This document shows positions 49,503 through 57,961 of a DNA stretch of 64,000 nucleotides, one piece after another. The DNA comes from Pseudoruegeria sp. HB172150 (GTDB lineage Bacteria; Pseudomonadota; Alphaproteobacteria; Rhodobacterales; Rhodobacteraceae). How positions within the stretch are numbered: position 1 is the stretch's first letter; every line of letters begins with the position of its first letter. Made by a program: the position numbers and the translations under genes. Location: assembly GCF_013184805.1 (NCBI RefSeq), contig NZ_JAATNG010000001.1:496001-560000 (forward strand). Reading direction: 5' to 3'. A model generated the notes under the pieces. It ran no database searches and was not told where the DNA came from. It saw only the letters and a program-made list of their open reading frames with translations.

Positions 49503-49557
49503 TTGAAAACCGTTGAACCGAGAGGTTCCGTGTGTTCGTATCCCACACCTTCCGCCA
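49503..49557 (+). pseudogene. 3' half of a split tRNA-Ser gene (right island junction)
   Basis: Starts in the anticodon loop (TTGAAAACCGT), then has a perfect variable-arm stem GAACC-GAGA-GGTTC, a T arm GTGTG-TTCGTAT-CCCAC with one broken pair and an altered loop base, acceptor 3' strand ACCTTCC, discriminator G and CCA (49555-49557). ACCTTCC pairs with the GGAAGG of the 5' half at 35637, but not with the intact tRNA-Ser acceptor. Joining 35637-35670 to 49504-49557 yields an 88-nt serine tRNA. Confidence 0.75.
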
Positions 49558-49833
49558 CGTAGTTTGACGTACTCTCGGGCCGGGCAGGCATCGAGTGCGA
49601 TCCCTGCCTGTTGGGGCATGCCGTTACTGCCACAACACCAGCGCGTGTCTTTCGTGAATTTCCGCCTGTCCTTTTGGGAAGTGTTTCTTTGAATTTGGGA
49701 TGGTTGGATTTGACTTGTAGAATGCGTTGAATGATTTTTCCCAAAGGTATTTCGCCAGGGCGCGGCCGAAAATTTCCAGTGACCTAAGTGAGGCAAAAAG
49801 AGAGCCGTCACCGTTGTCGCTTGTCGCGCTAAA

Positions 49834-51480
49834 CTAGCGGCGGCCGACCGGTGAGAGGGTTTCGAAAGGAATGCCCGTCGCCGCCTCGTATTCCTCTTCG
49901 TCCCAGAAACCGATCAGGATGCCGGATTCCGCGGCCTTGGTCTGCCGCGCAAGAACGGCGGGCGTCGCGGTGATGCGGGTATGGTGGCGCGTGGCCCAGT
50001 CGAGCAGCGCCTGCTCCATACGGGTGCGTACCGCGACATGCTCCGCCGCCTCCGACGCACCCAGGTCGACCAGCTCCTGCGGATCGGTGTCCAGGTCGAA
50101 CAGAACCGGACGGAACCCTTCGCAGCGGATATATTTCCAGCGCCCGTCGAAGATCATCTTCGTATGCGCGTTCTCCTGCGGCTGCTGCAGCGACCGGGCC
50201 ATGTCGGACCAGTGGTAATCGTGTTCGCTGATCACGTAGCGCCGCGAGAAGCCGTCCTCGCCGTTAAGCAACGGGGTCAGGTCGCGGCCCTCGATGACAT
50301 GGGGCTTCGGCTTGCACCCAAGGGCGTTCATGAAGGTCGGCGCGAGGTCGATCATCTCGACCAGCGCATCGGTGGCGGTACCGCGTGTCCTGTCGGCCGC
50401 CGGCCGCGGATCGGCGATGATCAGCGGCACCTTGACCGCCATCTCGTGATAGAAATCCTTGTCGCCCATCCAGTGGTCGCCCATGTAGTCGCCGTGGTCG
50501 GAGGTAACGGCGACGATGGTGTTCTCGCGAAAGCCCTTTTCCTCCATCCAAGCGAAAAGCCGGCCGAGATTGTCGTCGAGCTGCTTGATCAGGCCCATGT
50601 AGGCAGGGATGACCTGTTCGCGCACGTGATCGCGGGAAAAGCTGCGGCAGACGCGGGCCTCGTGATAGGCGGCGACCAGCGGATGGTCGGTGCCGCGCTC
50701 CGCCTCGGAACGAACTGGCGGAATGATGTGCTCGGGTCCGTACATGTCGTGATAGGGCGCCGGGACGATATAGGGCCAATGCGGCTTGATGTAGGACAGG
50801 TGGCACATCCACGGGCGCCCGTCCGCCATCGCCTGCTCCATGAAATCCATCGCCCGGTTGGTCATGTAGGCGGTTTCGGAATGCTCCTCGGGCACGTTGG
50901 CTGCGAGGCGGGAGTTCTTCAGCAGCCACGCGGAAAGCAGTTCGCCGTCAGCGTCGAGGCCGGAATTGGCGAAGTCCTCCCACGGATTCTCCGACGCGAA
51001 GCCGTGCGCGACGAGGTAATCGTCATAGGCCGACCATTGCTGGCGCGGGCTGTCCGGGTGCAGGCCATCATCGCGCTCGAAGGGCTCAAAGCCGCATTCG
51101 GACACACGCACGCCGATCTCGCTGGACGGGTCTATGCCCAGCCATGCCAGCCCTTCCGCATCGGCGGTCATGTGTGTCTTGCCCACCAGCACCGCCCGCG
51201 CGCCGGCCTCGCGCAGGTGATCGCCCAGAGTCGGCTCGCCCACACGCAGCGGCATGCCGTTCCACGTCGACCCGTGGCTGCGCACGTAGCGGCCGGTATA
51301 GGCCGACATCCGCGACGGCCCGCAGACGGGCGACTGGACGTAGGCATTGGTGAATCGCACCCCACGCAGGGCAAGAGCATCCATATGCGGCGTGTGCAGA
51401 TGCGGGTGGCCGTAGCAGCTGAGATAATCGTACCGAAGCTGGTCGGCCATGATCCACAGAACGTTGGGACGATCGGTCAT
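49834..51480 (-). CDS. Sulfatase-family hydrolase (formylglycine type)
   Basis: A 548-aa alkaline-phosphatase-superfamily enzyme. The modification motif is C-G-P-S-R with Cys53 expected to become formylglycine. Metal residues are in WIMADQ (Asp13) and TSDHGDYMGDHW near 320; LPxYH-type sequence and VKVPLIIADPR follow. No signal peptide is seen, so it acts in the cytoplasm on an imported sulfate ester, or possibly a phosphonate/phosphodiester as related phosphonate monoester hydrolases do. Its start overlaps the MarR gene stop by 4 bp; divergent TRAP genes may import the substrate. Confidence 0.85.
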   Translation of the reverse strand: MTDRPNVLWIMADQLRYDYLSCYGHPHLHTPHMDALALRGVRFTNAYVQSPVCGPSRMSAYTGRYVRSHGSTWNGMPLRVGEPTLGDHLREAGARAVLVGKTHMTADAEGLAWLGIDPSSEIGVRVSECGFEPFERDDGLHPDSPRQQWSAYDDYLVAHGFASENPWEDFANSGLDADGELLSAWLLKNSRLAANVPEEHSETAYMTNRAMDFMEQAMADGRPWMCHLSYIKPHWPYIVPAPYHDMYGPEHIIPPVRSEAERGTDHPLVAAYHEARVCRSFSRDHVREQVIPAYMGLIKQLDDNLGRLFAWMEEKGFRENTIVAVTSDHGDYMGDHWMGDKDFYHEMAVKVPLIIADPRPAADRTRGTATDALVEMIDLAPTFMNALGCKPKPHVIEGRDLTPLLNGEDGFSRRYVISEHDYHWSDMARSLQQPQENAHTKMIFDGRWKYIRCEGFRPVLFDLDTDPQELVDLGASEAAEHVAVRTRMEQALLDWATRHHTRITATPAVLARQTKAAESGILIGFWDEEEYEAATGIPFETLSPVGRR

Positions 51481-51986
51481 TTCGCCATTTCCATATCGAG
51501 CAGGTCGTCCGCCGGGGTGCGCAGGAAAGCCTCGACCCGGTCGAGCAGGGCAAGGAACTGGCGGATCTCGTCTTCCGTCAGCACCTCGCGCAGCGCGGCG
51601 CGGCGGCGGGCCATCACCGGGGCGGCGACCTCATAGGCAGCGCGGCCCTTGGCGGTGACCTCGACGATGGTCTGCCGCTTGTCGCGGTCGTCGCGGTGGC
51701 TGGTCACGTAACCCTTCCGGTGCATCTCGGGCAGGGCGCGGCTGAGGAGGGAATGGTCGGACTGCTGAATCGCCGCCAGATCGCGGATCGTCATCGGGCC
51801 GGCGTCGCACAGGTCCCAGAGCGTGCGCCATTCGACGATCGACAAACCACCGCCGAACTGAAGGAAGCGCTGACCCTGAACGCGGGAGGCTGCATAGACT
51901 GCGGGTAGTCGCGAGAAGATATTGAGCTCTTCCTGGGCACGCCTTTCGCGGATCCGCGCGGGATCAATGTTTTCTGGATCGGTCAT
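51477..51986 (-). CDS. MarR-family transcriptional regulator
   Basis: A 169-aa winged-helix regulator. The recognition segment is MTIRDLAAIQQSDHSLLSRALPEM (about 75-98), then RKGYVTSHRDDRDKRQTIVEVTAKG, the MarR wing. It is coupled to the sulfatase gene and divergent from the TRAP transporter genes, so it probably controls both units in response to the shared substrate. Confidence 0.86.
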   Translation of the reverse strand: MTDPENIDPARIRERRAQEELNIFSRLPAVYAASRVQGQRFLQFGGGLSIVEWRTLWDLCDAGPMTIRDLAAIQQSDHSLLSRALPEMHRKGYVTSHRDDRDKRQTIVEVTAKGRAAYEVAAPVMARRRAALREVLTEDEIRQFLALLDRVEAFLRTPADDLLDMEMAK

Positions 51987-52017
51987 CAGTCTCCTCCGCC
52001 TATGATAAAGCCCGAAA

Positions 52018-52043
52018 ATATAATGCGTGACAAGTCATATAAT
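52018..52043 (+). promoter_or_regulatory. Candidate promoter/operator between marR and TAXI gene
   Basis: The 150-bp divergent spacer (51987-52136) contains two copies of ATATAAT, at 52018-52024 and 52037-52043, 19 bp apart, flanking TGACAAGTCA (a TGAC/GTCA dyad, 52028-52037). The second copy includes a consensus -10, TATAAT. No clear -35 is seen. It is a plausible MarR binding site. Confidence 0.4.
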
Positions 52044-52136
52044 TTTTGCCAGTCTTGGCTGAGCCTTCCTCAACTCATGTTCGGGGACCGGCCGCACGCC
52101 TGGAGGATGGCGTGCCAATCAGGGAGGAAAAGACTT

Positions 52137-53189
52137 ATGAGGACCATGATTCTGGGTGCTGCGCTGGCGCTCTCGCCGCTTTCGGCAGCGGCTCAGGCGA
52201 CGCTGACCGCCGAGACGACGACCCCCGGATCCACGCCGCACTACATCGATACAACGCTTGCGGCAGTTCTGGACAGCGCGGGCGTGGCCACTCTGCAGAT
52301 CACCGAAGGCGCGACCCTGACCAATTCGGTTCAGGCGGTTGCCGAAGGGCGGTTGGACATGGCTCCAGCGCCGCTGATTCTGCCGTTCCTGCTGTCCAAG
52401 GGAATCGGGCCATACGCCGGTATCGGACCGGAGAAGGGTGCGGAACTGGCCGCGAACATCCGGGTTATCTTTTTCAACGCCGGTTCGGCGCAGCTGTTCG
52501 GGTATTATAACAGCAATCCCGTCGAGGACATTCGCAACCTTGAGGGACTGCGTATCTGGAATGGGCCGCCGCGTGGGGCGGCGCTGACCTCCGGGCGTGC
52601 GATGCTGCAGCTCCTGGCCGGAGCCAAGGACGGCGAGGGCTACGAAGGCGTTCAGACACCCTGGCCGGATACGGTCTCGACGATCACCGGGGGCGGAGCC
52701 GATGCCTGGACGATTCCGGAAGGCCTACCCTCGGGCCGTCAGATCGCGATTGCCGCGGTGGGCGGGATCACACTCTTCGACGTGCCGTCCGACTTGTTGA
52801 ACAGCGAACTGGGCAAGCAAATCCTCGCTGCACCGGGCCATGCGCCATATTCGGTGCCGGTTGAGGATTTCCGCGCGGCTTATGCCGGCAATGACATCAC
52901 AGTTATCACCGACGACGATACCTTCGATAGCTTCGCCACCGCGTTCGGGCAGATTGTGCCCGCCGGACTGGACGAACAGTTGGTCTACGACATCACAAAG
53001 GCGTATCTTGAGGGCGAGGACCGCTTTCTGAAGGGGTCGCCGCGCGGTCCCTACGCGATGATGAGCTTTGGTGACATTGACGGCGTGAGCCAGGGTGCTT
53101 GCGGAGCGGTGCAGATCAAGATGCACCCCGGCGCCATCCGCGCCTTCGAGGACGCCGGTCACACCGTCGCCGATTGTCTGCGCCCGTAA
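52137..53189 (+). CDS. TAXI-family TRAP transporter substrate-binding protein
   Basis: A 350-aa periplasmic binding protein of the TAXI subgroup. Signal peptide about 1-20 (SPLSAAAQ-AT). Mature sequence LTAETTTPGSTPHYIDTTLA and the NAGSAQLFGYYN region near 113-124 fit TAXI proteins. I use the ATG at 52137, preceded by GGGAGGAAAA; the frame is open 45 codons further upstream but that would bury the signal peptide. The fused TRAP membrane protein is encoded 55 bp downstream. Confidence 0.82.
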   Translation: MRTMILGAALALSPLSAAAQATLTAETTTPGSTPHYIDTTLAAVLDSAGVATLQITEGATLTNSVQAVAEGRLDMAPAPLILPFLLSKGIGPYAGIGPEKGAELAANIRVIFFNAGSAQLFGYYNSNPVEDIRNLEGLRIWNGPPRGAALTSGRAMLQLLAGAKDGEGYEGVQTPWPDTVSTITGGGADAWTIPEGLPSGRQIAIAAVGGITLFDVPSDLLNSELGKQILAAPGHAPYSVPVEDFRAAYAGNDITVITDDDTFDSFATAFGQIVPAGLDEQLVYDITKAYLEGEDRFLKGSPRGPYAMMSFGDIDGVSQGACGAVQIKMHPGAIRAFEDAGHTVADCLRP

Positions 53190-53244
53190 GGCCAGTTCGG
53201 GCGTGGCCGGAATACCGGCCACGCCCCTCCACCAGGCAATTGCC

Positions 53245-55599
53245 ATGACAGATCCCACTCAAAGTCGCCCGCTCGGACAGCGTATCGCGTACGTTCTGGC
53301 CCTGCTGCTCGTCATCGTCGGCATGATCAACACCATGCCCGAGATACCCGGTCTGCAGGATTGGGCACGCGAGGTGACGGGGCGCCCGTTCTTTCGCATA
53401 TCCGGTTTTCCTCCGGAGTATTTCTATCCTCCGGTGTTCTTCGTGATGATGGTAATCGTGGCGCTGGATTCCAGCGTCTACCGGGCGTGGAAAGAGGAGA
53501 AGCCGCACCTGGCGTGGCTGGGATTGCTGCTGGATATCGGGCTCATCGTTGCGGCCTTTCTCGGCGCGTTCGGCTATCTGGTCGAGATCGACTCGGTCTG
53601 CCTGATCGACCAGATTACCGGCGAGCGGGCGCGCCTGATGCAGGAGGCGGCGGAGCGGTCTGCCGGGGTCATACCCGGTATCTCACTGGAGGCGGAAGTG
53701 CCCGCCTGTCAGGCGCGGTTCGGGCTCTGGACGATCCCGCTGCTGTTCACGATCATCATACTGTTCTTCCTATACAATGTGCGGGTCTGGGGACTGCCGT
53801 TGGTCATAGTGTCCAGCATGGTGGTGCTTTACACCGTGGGCACCGCGCTGATCTGGATGTTCGACCTCTCCGACCACAACTTCCTGCTGACCAAACTTGG
53901 TGCGGATGGCGGTGACGTTGCCGCGGCAGCGATCCAGAAGGCGACAAACGTGTTCATCTCGCCGGACGGGTTCATGGGCCGGTTCATGGATATCGTCGTG
54001 AACCAGGTCTTTCCCTACGTGATCCTCGGCGCGCTGTTCGGGACGTCAGCGGGCGGAACCTCGCTCATCAAGCTTGCGGTGATGGCCACGCGGCGGCTGA
54101 GAGGCGGGCCGGCCCACGCCGCTATCGTGTCCTCCGCCATGTTCGGAACGATTACCGGCGGGCCGGTGACGAATGTTCTGTCCACTGGGCGCCTGACCAT
54201 CCCGATGATGCGGCGCAACGGATTTTCGCCGCAGTTCGCGGGCGGGGTCGAGGCCGCAGCTTCTTCTGGCGGGCAGATCATGCCGCCGGTGATGGGTGTG
54301 GCGGCTTTCGTGCTGGTCGCGCTGACCGCGGTGCCCTACACCAAGGTAATCACCGCGGCATTCCTGCCAGCGATGTTCTTCTTCTTCTCGATCTTCCTCG
54401 CTGTCGTATTCCAGGCCCGCCGGGAAAGGATCGAGCCAATGCGCGACATTCCCGACGATTTGATCATGGACCGCCAGGACTGGCTGAACCTGATCATCAT
54501 CTTCCTGCCGATCCTCACGATCCTGCTGCTTTTGCTTGGCAACAAGGACTCGATCGATACGGGCGTTCTTGCGTCGGTTCTGCCTGCGGGCGTGGTGCAA
54601 ACAATCAAGAATGCCACCGGCGATGCGGTGTCGGCGGGCTGGTGGGCTGTTGCGGTGTTGATTCCGTTGCTGTTCCTCGACCCCGGGACAAGGGCGCACC
54701 CTTCACGGGTCTTGGCCTCGCTCGCGGATGGCGGGATCCTGCTGTCCCGGCTCTTCCTGCTGCTTTTCGCGGTGTCGATCATCGCGGCTTTCCTCAACGA
54801 GAGCGGCCTGACCGGCGAGCTGACCCGCGCGGTGACGACCTGGCTCGAACATGCGCAGGTGCTGCGCATCTTCGGGTTCGAGATCCACATCGTCGGCGGC
54901 GTCTACCTGATGCTGGCGCTGACATGCGCGATGTTCTGCGCCATCGTGCTGGGCATGGGGATGCCGACGGTTCCGGCCTATGTGAACGTCGCGCTCCTGT
55001 TGGGGCCGCTCCTGGCCAACCTGGGAGTCAGTTTTTTCACTGCGCATATGTTTGTCTTCTATTTTGCGGTAGCCTCGGCAATCACACCGCCCGTGGCCAT
55101 AGCCGCGTTCGCGGCAGCGTCAATCACACGGACCGAACCGATGCGGACGGGCATTGCGGCGGTTCGAGTCGGGATCGTCATGTTCACGATACCATTCGTT
55201 TTTGCGTGGTATCCGGAGCTGTTGCTGATCGACGACGCCGTGACCATCACCGACGAGATGGGCAGAAAGACCCTGATCGAAGGCTATAGCGGGCAGACCG
55301 ACTGGCTTGCGATCGGGCTGCTGAGCCTGCGCTTGGTCTTGGCTCTGTATCTTGTAGCTTCCGCCCTGGCGCGGTTCGATCGCGGGCCGGTCAAACTGTG
55401 GGAGGCAGCGCTGCGCCTGCTGCTGGCGGTGATCGTGCTTTGGAAAACGGCCACTGTCATGTGGGTGGGTATTGTCTTTGGACTGGCCCTGATTGCCATC
55501 CATGCGTTGGCAGCCGGAAAGCGCGAAACCGCGGCGACTGACAACCAGCCGCCTGCAGTCGGGGATCCGCAAGACCTGGCTCGGCAAAGCCTGAACTGA
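53245..55599 (+). CDS. TRAP transporter fused membrane subunit (4TM/12TM)
   Basis: A 784-aa fused DctQ-DctM protein, the usual partner of TAXI binding proteins. The N-terminal small-subunit domain has helices within about 12-220 and a periplasmic loop containing two cysteines (VCLIDQ and VPACQARF). The large-subunit part has the family stretches GTSAGGTSLIKLAVM, FGTITGGPVTNVLSTG and GGVEAAASSGGQIMPPVMGVAAFVL, and later GMGMPTVPAYV. It catalyses Na+-driven import. Start at ATG 53245; the open frame extends upstream without a site. Ends convergent with the biuret operon. Confidence 0.9.
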   Translation: MTDPTQSRPLGQRIAYVLALLLVIVGMINTMPEIPGLQDWAREVTGRPFFRISGFPPEYFYPPVFFVMMVIVALDSSVYRAWKEEKPHLAWLGLLLDIGLIVAAFLGAFGYLVEIDSVCLIDQITGERARLMQEAAERSAGVIPGISLEAEVPACQARFGLWTIPLLFTIIILFFLYNVRVWGLPLVIVSSMVVLYTVGTALIWMFDLSDHNFLLTKLGADGGDVAAAAIQKATNVFISPDGFMGRFMDIVVNQVFPYVILGALFGTSAGGTSLIKLAVMATRRLRGGPAHAAIVSSAMFGTITGGPVTNVLSTGRLTIPMMRRNGFSPQFAGGVEAAASSGGQIMPPVMGVAAFVLVALTAVPYTKVITAAFLPAMFFFFSIFLAVVFQARRERIEPMRDIPDDLIMDRQDWLNLIIIFLPILTILLLLLGNKDSIDTGVLASVLPAGVVQTIKNATGDAVSAGWWAVAVLIPLLFLDPGTRAHPSRVLASLADGGILLSRLFLLLFAVSIIAAFLNESGLTGELTRAVTTWLEHAQVLRIFGFEIHIVGGVYLMLALTCAMFCAIVLGMGMPTVPAYVNVALLLGPLLANLGVSFFTAHMFVFYFAVASAITPPVAIAAFAAASITRTEPMRTGIAAVRVGIVMFTIPFVFAWYPELLLIDDAVTITDEMGRKTLIEGYSGQTDWLAIGLLSLRLVLALYLVASALARFDRGPVKLWEAALRLLLAVIVLWKTATVMWVGIVFGLALIAIHALAAGKRETAATDNQPPAVGDPQDLARQSLN

Positions 55600-55799
55600 A
55601 AGGGGTCAGGTGCTCTCTTCGTCGCTGGCCTTGTCACGGCGTAACGACGCAGTGGCTCGGTAATGTGGTCTCCTATCTGCTCGGGTCAGGATTGGATATC
55701 GGGCCGGTGTGCAACCGGAATTCGACAAGAGTGCATTTACGGTTCGTGCTTATCAGCGGCCGGCGGAGGCGTGAGCTGGGCCAAAGGCCGTTCCCTGGC

Positions 55800-57617
55800 T
55801 CACGCCGTGAGTGCATGTGTTGCGTCTAGGTATGAACGCCAGCCACCGTAGGACGTTATGTCCTCGGCGTCCGTTACTGCGGCGTATTCGACGAGAAAGC
55901 CGCTGCAGCTTTGTCCATCTGCAAGGGAAATGGTTCCGATCCCAAGGGGCGCTTGAATCTTCGACAGGAAGGCTCCCACGGCCGCTGTCTTCAGTGCCCA
56001 GAGTTCGACTTCCAAAGAGCGCCCATCCTTTGCGACGCGCAGCATACCGGGCTTCGGCACGGGCCCCCCGCGAAGCCGATACAGGCGATAGTCCTCGCTG
56101 GTTTGCGCTGGTCCCAGGCATCGTGCCCCAAGGTCGGTCAGTTCATGGTTCAACTGAAGGTTTGACATATGTGCGCCGACAGCGGCGATTATGGTTTCGT
56201 TGGGGCCTATCTTCGGGGTGATGATCAACGGCGCGGGAGTAGTGAGGCCGGTACCGGGGCTCTGTCCTGCATCCGTTTCGAGCCGGGCTGCCCAGGCGGC
56301 CAGCAGGCCGTCGCGACCGGCGGGGGCGAGCAAGGTCACGCTGCCCGGTCGGCCATCGGTTCGTGTAGATGTCGGAACTGCCAGCCCGCACATATCCATC
56401 AAGTTTACGAAATTTGTGTAGGTTCCGAGACGCGCATTTGGGCCGATAGGGTCCGCCGCCAGCTGCGCCAGAGTGTAGAAGGTCGGGATCGTCGGCACGC
56501 ACATCATGTCGATCTGGGCGAGTACCGGCTCGGCCACCCGTTTAAGTTCCGCCAAGCGGTAGACACCACGGAAGGCATCGACGGCGGACAGCTTGTCCGC
56601 GGCCGATACAATGGATCGCGTCACCGGATGCACGGAATCGGGGGACTCCCGCATCATCGTTTCCATGGCCGCCATACGCTCGGCGACCCAGGCACCGGAA
56701 TAGAGCATTTCTGCGGTGTCGTAGAAGGGCGACAGGTCGATCTCCTGCAGATTCGCGCCGAGCGCGCGGAGCCTTTCCAGTGCTGCGTCGAATGCGTCTT
56801 CCTGTACTCGATCACCGAAAAAACGGCGTGACGCCACGTCCGGAACGCCGATGACAGGGACAGGACGGTTGTCGAGCGCAGGAATGGGCAGGGCCCGCGA
56901 ATAGGCATCCTTCGCGTCATAACCGGCCGCAGCTTTCAGCACGGTCCATGCATCCGAGACCCCGGTGGCAAATACCGAGATGGTGTCGAGCGTGCGGCAG
57001 GCGGGGACCATGCCGGTGGCACTTAGCAGGCCGAGGGTCGGTTTGATTCCGACGATATTGTTGAGCGCCGCGGGTACACGACCGGAGCCGGCTGTGTCGG
57101 TGCCCAAGGCAAAACTGACGATGCCCTGCGCAACCGCGACGGCGGAGCCGGAGGAGGAGCCGCCGGGAACGATGTCAGGGTCGAGCGCATTGCGTGGCAC
57201 GTCGTAGGGCGTGCGCACGCCAACCAGTCCGGTCGCGAACTGATCGAGATTGGTTTTGCCGATTACCAAGGCGCCCGCGTCACGCAGTCGGGCAACGACA
57301 AACGCATCCTTGTCGGCGTCGTAGGCGAAGTCGGGGCAGGCGGCGGTTGTTGGCAGCCCGGCGACGTCGATGTTGTCCTTGACCGCAAAGGGAATACCCC
57401 AGAGCGGGTAGGCGACGGGGTCGAACGGGGGCAGGGCGGCAGCGTCTTGCGCGACATCTGCTTCCTCCCGCAACGTAATGAAGATGCCCAGATCGGCCAC
57501 GTCCACTATTCGGGCGTAGACATCTCGCAGGATCGCGGCGGGGGTCTCGCCGGCGGCGTACCTCTCGTGCAGGGCCGCAATGCCCAGATCGGGCGCGCCG
57601 CTTACCCTTGTATCCAT
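55800..57617 (-). CDS. atzF: Allophanate hydrolase
   Basis: Hydrolyses allophanate to ammonia and CO2; 605 aa. An amidase-signature domain (about 1-440) carries the Lys-Ser-Ser triad: Lys80 in FAVKDNID, Ser154 in GGSSSGS and Ser178 in DTAGSGR. The spacings (74 and 24 residues) match those I recall for AtzF (Lys91, Ser165, Ser189). The C-terminal domain (about 465-605) is the second AtzF domain, with VGAHMSNLQLNHELTDLGAR. I chose the ATG at 57617, just after the cupin stop, with a GAAGGCGAG site. Final enzyme of the operon. Confidence 0.9.
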   Translation of the reverse strand: MDTRVSGAPDLGIAALHERYAAGETPAAILRDVYARIVDVADLGIFITLREEADVAQDAAALPPFDPVAYPLWGIPFAVKDNIDVAGLPTTAACPDFAYDADKDAFVVARLRDAGALVIGKTNLDQFATGLVGVRTPYDVPRNALDPDIVPGGSSSGSAVAVAQGIVSFALGTDTAGSGRVPAALNNIVGIKPTLGLLSATGMVPACRTLDTISVFATGVSDAWTVLKAAAGYDAKDAYSRALPIPALDNRPVPVIGVPDVASRRFFGDRVQEDAFDAALERLRALGANLQEIDLSPFYDTAEMLYSGAWVAERMAAMETMMRESPDSVHPVTRSIVSAADKLSAVDAFRGVYRLAELKRVAEPVLAQIDMMCVPTIPTFYTLAQLAADPIGPNARLGTYTNFVNLMDMCGLAVPTSTRTDGRPGSVTLLAPAGRDGLLAAWAARLETDAGQSPGTGLTTPAPLIITPKIGPNETIIAAVGAHMSNLQLNHELTDLGARCLGPAQTSEDYRLYRLRGGPVPKPGMLRVAKDGRSLEVELWALKTAAVGAFLSKIQAPLGIGTISLADGQSCSGFLVEYAAVTDAEDITSYGGWRSYLDATHALTA

Positions 57618-57619
57618 CG

Positions 57620-57961
57620 TCACTCGCCTTCCAGAAAGATTACCGGTTCGGTCCACTGGATCAGGACCACGCAGCCCTCGTCCGACCGGACCGAGTGCTC
57701 CGTCCCGGCGGGGTTCACGACGAAACTGCCAACCGGGTAATGCCCGTTTTCATCCGACTGGCTGCCGTCGAGCACCAGCACCGTTTCCAGCCCAGCATGC
57801 CGGTGCCTTGGGGCATCTGCGCCCGGCTGGTAGCGCAGGAGCGCCACCTGCGGTTTGCCCGGCTGCAGAACGCAGATCTCGATGCCGTCCCGGAACGGCG
57901 AAAAGGCCATCGTTTCCCATCCACGGTCGGACAGGCCGGGGAAACGCAATGCGTCAGGCAT
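57620..57961 (-). CDS. Small cupin-domain protein
   Basis: A 113-aa single-domain cupin resembling the ChrR-type/anti-sigma cupin fold. Metal-binding motif 1 is [16 protein letters not shown], motif 2 is [20 protein letters not shown]. It overlaps the cysteine hydrolase gene by 8 bp and directly precedes atzF. It may bind an intermediate or act as an accessory or sensor protein of the amide pathway; no function is established from sequence. Confidence 0.75.
   Translation of the reverse strand: MPDALRFPGLSDRGWETMAFSPFRDGIEICVLQPGKPQVALLRYQPGADAPRHRHAGLETVLVLDGSQSDENGHYPVGSFVVNPAGTEHSVRSDEGCVVLIQWTEPVIFLEGE

Larger units (their letters stand above)
35671..49517. mobile_element. Genomic island inserted in a tRNA-Ser anticodon loop
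   Basis: The interval is bounded by two complementary halves of one tRNA-Ser gene, with 15-bp junction repeats differing at three positions (35670-35684 and 49503-49517). Inside are a complete tRNA-Ser, degenerate transposase remnants and a catabolic operon ending with a LysR gene. Codon use in the operon is less biased to G/C-ending codons than in the flanks by eye. No integrase gene, relaxase or replication gene was found, so the element looks old and immobile. Exact crossover bases are uncertain within the anticodon arm. Confidence 0.68.

Noticed and set aside
49479-49811. Minus-strand frame over the right tRNA half (peptide with CGIRTHGTSR)
   Set aside because: Same antisense-tRNA artefact; it instead drew attention to the tRNA remnant.
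49981-51636. 551-codon plus-strand frame opposite the sulfatase gene
   Set aside because: No recognisable motifs; antisense to a full sulfatase with the C-G-P-S-R motif.
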